From NCBI GenBank assembly GCA_021810735.1, contig JAJZIF010000089.1, forward strand, positions 1-10,445: a DNA stretch of 10,445 nucleotides. Direction: 5' to 3'. This document shows positions 6,991 to 10,445 of this stretch, piece by piece (position 1 is the first letter of the stretch; every line of letters begins with the position of its first letter). Source of the stretch: Acidobacteriota bacterium. Its GTDB lineage: Bacteria > Acidobacteriota > Terriglobia > Terriglobales > Acidobacteriaceae. The notes below the pieces were generated by a model. That model had not been told where the DNA came from. It was given only the letters and a program-made list of their open reading frames with translations, and did no database searches. Made by a program: the position numbers and the translations under genes.

Positions 6991-8799
6991 TCAAAGGCGA
7001 ATCTGTCCCGCCCGAATGCGGTCATGCAGCGCTTCGTCGACGCGAACCCACCCGCCCGATCCTGGATCATTGAAATAGATACGATCTGGGGTGGCGCCCG
7101 GATCGTATCCCTGATTGACAAGCTCGGTTTTCGAATACTTGAATGTTCCTGTCACTTCAATCTCATCCTGCAGCCGCAAGAAGACGGGGCGCGCATAGGA
7201 AGGCAGACGAGCCGCCATGTGCTTGAACAATGCCGACAGGTCCAACTCGCCTGCTGGTACCAGCGCGGCCATGCAGGCTCGCCCTTCGGTCGCGGGAATT
7301 GCCACTCCGTACACGTTGGCGTGCTTCACGCCAGGGAATGCGCAGATCGCTTCAGAGACCTCGGAGGTTGCGACATTCTCGCCCTTCCATCGGAAAGTGT
7401 CGCCAATGCGATCGACGAAATAGAAATACCCCTTCTCGTCCTTCCGCATCAGATCGCCGGTGCGAATCCAGACGTCCCCAGTCTCAAAAACATTGTGAAG
7501 AATTTTCTTCTCCGATGCCTGCCGGTCCGTATACCCCTCGAATCGGCTACCGACGTTCGACGGGTCGTTCACAATCTTGCCGAGCACTTCGCCAGTTTCA
7601 TTGGCAGCGCAGGGAACGCAGAATCCTTCAGCATTGCGGACAGGCTCGCTCTTATCGACATCGAATCGCACCAAAGCTGGCGAAAATCGATGCGCCAGAT
7701 ACGGCGGAATGCGGCCGATTGCGCCACGTTTGCCTTCGACGTTGAACAGCGACACACCGCCTTCGGTGGACGCATAGAATTCGAGAATCCGTCGAATTCC
7801 GAAGCGTTCCTTGAACTGGTCCCACACATCGGGCGCCAGCCCGTTGCCACAGGCCAATCGGATCCGATGGTCCACGTCATGCGAAGATGGAACGGCGTGG
7901 AGCAAGTACCGGCAGAACTCGCCGATATATTGAAACATCGTGCAATCCCAGCGGGTAACATCGCTCCAGAACTGGCTGGCCGAGAACTTTTCGCGAATCA
8001 CGACGCTGCCACCGCCAACCAGACTCGCGCCCGGCACCAGCACCCCGCCAATGCTGTGATACATCGGCAGGCAGTTGTACATACGGTCGTCCGCTTGCGC
8101 ACCCATCATGCCGGCGAACCAATGGGTCCATTGCAGAATGCGCGCGTGGCTGACGTTGGCGGCCTTGGGCAATCCTGTGGTGCCGGAGGTAAAGATATAG
8201 AGCGCCCGATCCTCAATGGTCAGCGATGGCCGCTCGCTCCTATCCAGCGTTTCACCGGCCTGCCGTTGAATCTCAGGGTCGATACGCCGAAACCGAACGT
8301 CATCGCTCCCATGAATCCAGGTAGTAGGCAATACCGTAAGGCCGGGCAGCGCAGTGGTCAACAGATCGGTGAATTCGCTGGCGACGATGAGATGCCTGGG
8401 GCTCACGATATTGATGCAATGCGACAGCGAAGGCCCGACAAGATTGGTATTCAACAACGCCACCACGCCGCCGACACTGGTGATACCAAGCCACACGGCA
8501 AAATATTCGGGCCGATTCGTCATCAACAGGCCAACAACGTCTCCCTTGACAAGACCCTGACCGAGAGCCCAGCGGGCATATTGGTTGGAGCGCTCGGCAA
8601 GCTCTCGATAGGTGAAGCGCTCGCGGTCGGATAATAGCGCCGAGGCATCACCGAAACGCGTGGCAAGTTCTTCGATCACGACCGACATGATGCGATCGCG
8701 ATTCCGCGGGATCGATGCGGTCAGCTCCAGCGCGCGCAACCATGCCTTGGAGGCGGAACCGTCCGATTTGATCGGAGTCATTGTCTGAACTTCGCTCAT
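6991..8799 (-). CDS. Long-chain acyl-CoA synthetase, FATP/FadD6-like
   Basis: Activates a fatty acid with ATP and CoA to acyl-CoA via an acyl-adenylate; FATP relatives also drive fatty acid uptake at the membrane. Predicted 602 residues, the family's usual length. Motifs in order: ATP loop YIFTSGTTGLPK (201-212), MYHSIGG (246-252), YASTEGG (342-348), RTGDL (446-450), RIGDTFRWKGENV (464-476) and TGTFKYSK (550-557), where Lys554 is the likely catalytic C-terminal lysine. The C-terminal GYDPGATPDRIYF is characteristic of the FATP/very-long-chain branch, which separates it from ordinary FadD. The ATG overlaps the stop of the upstream SDR gene (ATGA), with GGGGA seven bases before it. It may load a fatty acid for the pathway or recycle free acid. 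It is a complete, intact gene; the chain length preferred cannot be read from sequence. Confidence 0.92.
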   Translation of the reverse strand: MSEVQTMTPIKSDGSASKAWLRALELTASIPRNRDRIMSVVIEELATRFGDASALLSDRERFTYRELAERSNQYARWALGQGLVKGDVVGLLMTNRPEYFAVWLGITSVGGVVALLNTNLVGPSLSHCINIVSPRHLIVASEFTDLLTTALPGLTVLPTTWIHGSDDVRFRRIDPEIQRQAGETLDRSERPSLTIEDRALYIFTSGTTGLPKAANVSHARILQWTHWFAGMMGAQADDRMYNCLPMYHSIGGVLVPGASLVGGGSVVIREKFSASQFWSDVTRWDCTMFQYIGEFCRYLLHAVPSSHDVDHRIRLACGNGLAPDVWDQFKERFGIRRILEFYASTEGGVSLFNVEGKRGAIGRIPPYLAHRFSPALVRFDVDKSEPVRNAEGFCVPCAANETGEVLGKIVNDPSNVGSRFEGYTDRQASEKKILHNVFETGDVWIRTGDLMRKDEKGYFYFVDRIGDTFRWKGENVATSEVSEAICAFPGVKHANVYGVAIPATEGRACMAALVPAGELDLSALFKHMAARLPSYARPVFLRLQDEIEVTGTFKYSKTELVNQGYDPGATPDRIYFNDPGSGGWVRVDEALHDRIRAGQIRL

Positions 8800-9536
8800 G
8801 CCGTATTCCCCGCGTCCACCGTAAGTACCGTCCCAGTGATGTTTTTCGCCTTGTCGCTGAGAAGGTACTCAACCGCGTTGGCCACATCATCGATGTCGGT
8901 AAGTCGTCTCAAGGCGCTCCGGCGCTCGATCTGTTGTCGCTGCTCGGCTTTGAGTCCATGCGTCATATCTGTATCGACGAAGCCGGGTGCGACCGAATTC
9001 ACATTGACGCCCACTCGTCCGACCTCGCGTGCAAGAGAACGGGAGAAGCCGATCAGCGATGCCTTTGTCGCGCCATAGACGGAGAGGCCGCTATAGCCCG
9101 TGAAGGCGGTGATGGACGCCAGATTCACAATGCGTCCGCCTCCATCGGCCATCATCGACCGCACTATATATTTCGTGAGCACGATTGGGGACAGCGTATT
9201 CACCCGCACAAGCTGTTCAATCTGAGACGTGGGCATCAGCGCGAGGACTCCATCGAAGCCGATTCCCGCATTGTTCACCAGTCCGTAGATCGCTCCGAAG
9301 TCCTTGCGCAGCTTCCCAACCAACATTGCAATATTCTCGATCTCCCCCAGATCGAATGGAACAAAATGCAACGATCCTGGATTCTTGAGTTCGGCCTCCT
9401 CGATTGCCTCCGTGAGTTGGCTATTCTGCGTACGCGCCACCGCGATGACACGGTACCCTGCTGCGGCCAGCTTGCGGGCAATCCCCAGTCCCAAACCCCG
9501 GCTTCCACCTGTCACAAGTACGTTACGCATGGCCAC
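8796..9536 (-). CDS. SDR-family NAD(P)-dependent oxidoreductase, FabG-like 3-oxoacyl reductase
   Basis: A classical short-chain dehydrogenase that probably reduces a 3-oxoacyl thioester (on ACP or CoA) to the 3-hydroxy form with NAD(P)H. Predicted 246 residues, the standard length. The cofactor loop TGGSRGLG is at 9-16, NNAG at 88-91, and the catalytic set is Ser141 (NLASITA), Tyr154 and Lys158 (YGATK). PGFVDTDM (184-191) and the C-terminal TGTVLTVDAG are typical of FabG. The GTG at 9536 has GGGGA nine bases upstream and is preferred; the next ATG at 9530 lacks a well-spaced site. The gene overlaps the end of the upstream ligase gene by 14 bases and the downstream synthetase by four. Lying between two acyl-activating enzymes, it most likely works on the same acyl chain (inference). 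Another ketone or alcohol substrate is possible. Confidence 0.9.
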   Translation of the reverse strand: MAMRNVLVTGGSRGLGLGIARKLAAAGYRVIAVARTQNSQLTEAIEEAELKNPGSLHFVPFDLGEIENIAMLVGKLRKDFGAIYGLVNNAGIGFDGVLALMPTSQIEQLVRVNTLSPIVLTKYIVRSMMADGGGRIVNLASITAFTGYSGLSVYGATKASLIGFSRSLAREVGRVGVNVNSVAPGFVDTDMTHGLKAEQRQQIERRSALRRLTDIDDVANAVEYLLSDKAKNITGTVLTVDAGNTA

Positions 9537-10445
9537 GCATCATTTTCCCCGACTCAGCAACGGCCAGGGCGGGAACGAAGTTGATCGCCGCGGGGACTTT
9601 ATGCGAAGAGAGTGTTTGGCGACAGAACAAGAGGATATCGCTTTGCACTGCACGCGCGTCGCGCCCGTCGGCCTGTGACGCTGTTCTCAAAACTACGTCG
9701 GCCACAACAATCGCTCCGACGACTGGATTCTTCTTCGCCCGGACCAGCGACATGTGAACCTCAGGATGGCGATTGATGACGGCTTCGACTTCCTCGGGAT
9801 GCACCTTGCGACCGCCAACATTGATCAATCCATCGCGCCGGCCAACGAAGTAGTAGCGGTCCCCTCGCGGTTCGACCATGTCGCCGGTATCCACAAAGCC
9901 ATCCGCAGCCTTGAGCATCGGGGCTTCATCGCCCCGATAGCCGCTCGCCGTGCCAGCGGATCGAATTCGCAGCGTTCCATCTACGACTTTCATCTCGACG
10001 TTGGGGGTGTGCTCAATCGCACTGGCAGGAAATCCTGCGAGGCCATCGCTGACCTCGAACGCCACCCCGGCCTCCGTCGAGGCGAAAGCGTGAACGATTT
10101 TGCTTTGCGGATAGACCGACCGAAGTTGGTTCAATATTCCCTGGTCCGCGATTTCACCCGACAAACGAATATTTTCGGGGGCGATCCTATGCACCGAAGG
10201 ACTCATCAGCGCACGCCGCCAATGAGACGGCGTTCCGGAGATATGGCTGACTCCGTCTGAACCAGCCCGAGCCAGAAAATCCGCAATTGACTCCTTTGCA
10301 TCCGAGAGTACCAGCGAAGTTCCGGTAAGGATGGCACGAAGAAATATCTGTAGTCCACCGTAGCGGCGAATGTCGTAAAAGGTACTCCAGACAACCTTCC
10401 CTGCCGGAGCGCCAGGGCGCTCAATGGCAGCGGTCAGGCTAGATA
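9523..10445 (-). CDS. Adenylate-forming acyl ligase (AMP-binding), C-terminal part; 5' end outside the window
   Basis: ANL-superfamily enzyme that activates a carboxylic acid as acyl-AMP for transfer to CoA or a carrier protein. The frame stays open from the stop at 9523 to the right edge, giving 306 visible residues. An apparent start at 10206 is an internal Met, because family-like sequence (GVSHISGTPSHWRRALM) reads straight through it. Visible motifs, counted from the window edge: FASTEAG at 120-126, DTGDM about 185-189, GRRDGLINVGGRKVHP at 201-216, and SGKMMRG with the C-terminal lysine at about 300. The N-terminal half with the ATP-binding loop is missing, so activity cannot be judged. 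The protein ends seven residues after the conserved Lys-containing SGK, slightly short for the family. It overlaps the SDR gene by 14 bases. Its substrate and acceptor are unknown. It is only distantly similar to the FATP-type synthetase two genes downstream, so the two probably activate different acids or use different acceptors (inference). Confidence 0.88.
   Translation of the reverse strand, partial: SSLTAAIERPGAPAGKVVWSTFYDIRRYGGLQIFLRAILTGTSLVLSDAKESIADFLARAGSDGVSHISGTPSHWRRALMSPSVHRIAPENIRLSGEIADQGILNQLRSVYPQSKIVHAFASTEAGVAFEVSDGLAGFPASAIEHTPNVEMKVVDGTLRIRSAGTASGYRGDEAPMLKAADGFVDTGDMVEPRGDRYYFVGRRDGLINVGGRKVHPEEVEAVINRHPEVHMSLVRAKKNPVVGAIVVADVVLRTASQADGRDARAVQSDILLFCRQTLSSHKVPAAINFVPALAVAESGKMMRGHA

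Noticed and set aside
5394..7073. A 559-residue open frame on the plus strand opposite the decarboxylase
   Set aside because: It is in codon register with the minus-strand gene, so it is open simply because that gene avoids TTA, CTA and TCA codons. The translation has no recognisable domain, while the opposite strand has every decarboxylase motif.
6937..8634. A 565-residue open frame on the plus strand opposite the acyl-CoA synthetase
   Set aside because: Same register effect. The product is rich in His, Arg and Gln with no family features, and the sense strand encodes a complete FATP-like synthetase.
8781..9584. A 267-residue plus-strand frame opposite the SDR gene
   Set aside because: Codon-register shadow of the SDR gene, which has a full catalytic set.
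9754..10260. A 168-residue plus-strand frame at the right end
   Set aside because: Shadow of the acyl ligase in the same codon register; the minus strand carries the ANL motifs.
10206..10424. A 72-residue minus-strand frame that seems to precede the ligase, suggesting a small gene or a frameshift
   Set aside because: The ligase frame itself is open through this stretch and reads as ANL-like sequence, so there is no frameshift and this frame is a shadow.
1..10445. CRISPR arrays, insertion sequences, tRNA or rRNA genes, phage genes
   Set aside because: I looked on both strands and found no regularly spaced repeats, transposase-like protein, terminal inverted repeats or recognisable RNA gene.

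Overview
The window is a fragment of a bacterial chromosome, moderately GC-rich. All eight recognisable genes lie on the minus strand, so transcription runs from right (10445) to left (340). The gene content suggests a soil bacterium, most plausibly of the phylum Acidobacteriota. The main hint is the left-most protein, an alpha/alpha-toroid protein related to squalene-hopene cyclases that also carries a CxxCH motif, a type I associate with Acidobacteria and Planctomycetes. This assignment is inference; no rRNA or other phylogenetic marker is present.

Layout in order of transcription. First comes the C-terminal part of an adenylate-forming acyl ligase, which runs off the right edge. An SDR ketoreductase overlaps its end, and a FATP/FadD6-like long-chain acyl-CoA synthetase overlaps the SDR by an ATGA. 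After an 88-base gap comes a group II PLP-dependent amino acid decarboxylase. It overlaps, again by ATGA, an O-acetylhomoserine sulfhydrylase-type enzyme (MetY). After 55 bases comes a MetA-family homoserine O-acyltransferase. It overlaps by GTGA an ALDH1/2-like aldehyde dehydrogenase. Last, after 63 bases, is the membrane-anchored or secreted CxxCH toroid protein. The left-most 339 bases hold no convincing gene, only a short hairpin.

The tight spacing and four stop/start overlaps indicate one operon, or two sub-operons split at the 88-base gap. The first half handles acyl groups (activation and ketoreduction). The second half handles amino acids (decarboxylation, homoserine activation and gamma-replacement), then aldehyde oxidation and an extracytoplasmic protein. 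MetA and MetY alone would make homocysteine for methionine. Their coupling to two acyl ligases, a ketoreductase, a decarboxylase and an ALDH suggests a specialised pathway that joins an activated fatty or other carboxylic acid to an amino-acid-derived amine or sulfur unit. No product can be named from the sequence. The cluster continues to the right of this window, and the missing upstream genes (carrier protein, condensing or acyltransferase enzymes, if any) would decide the matter.
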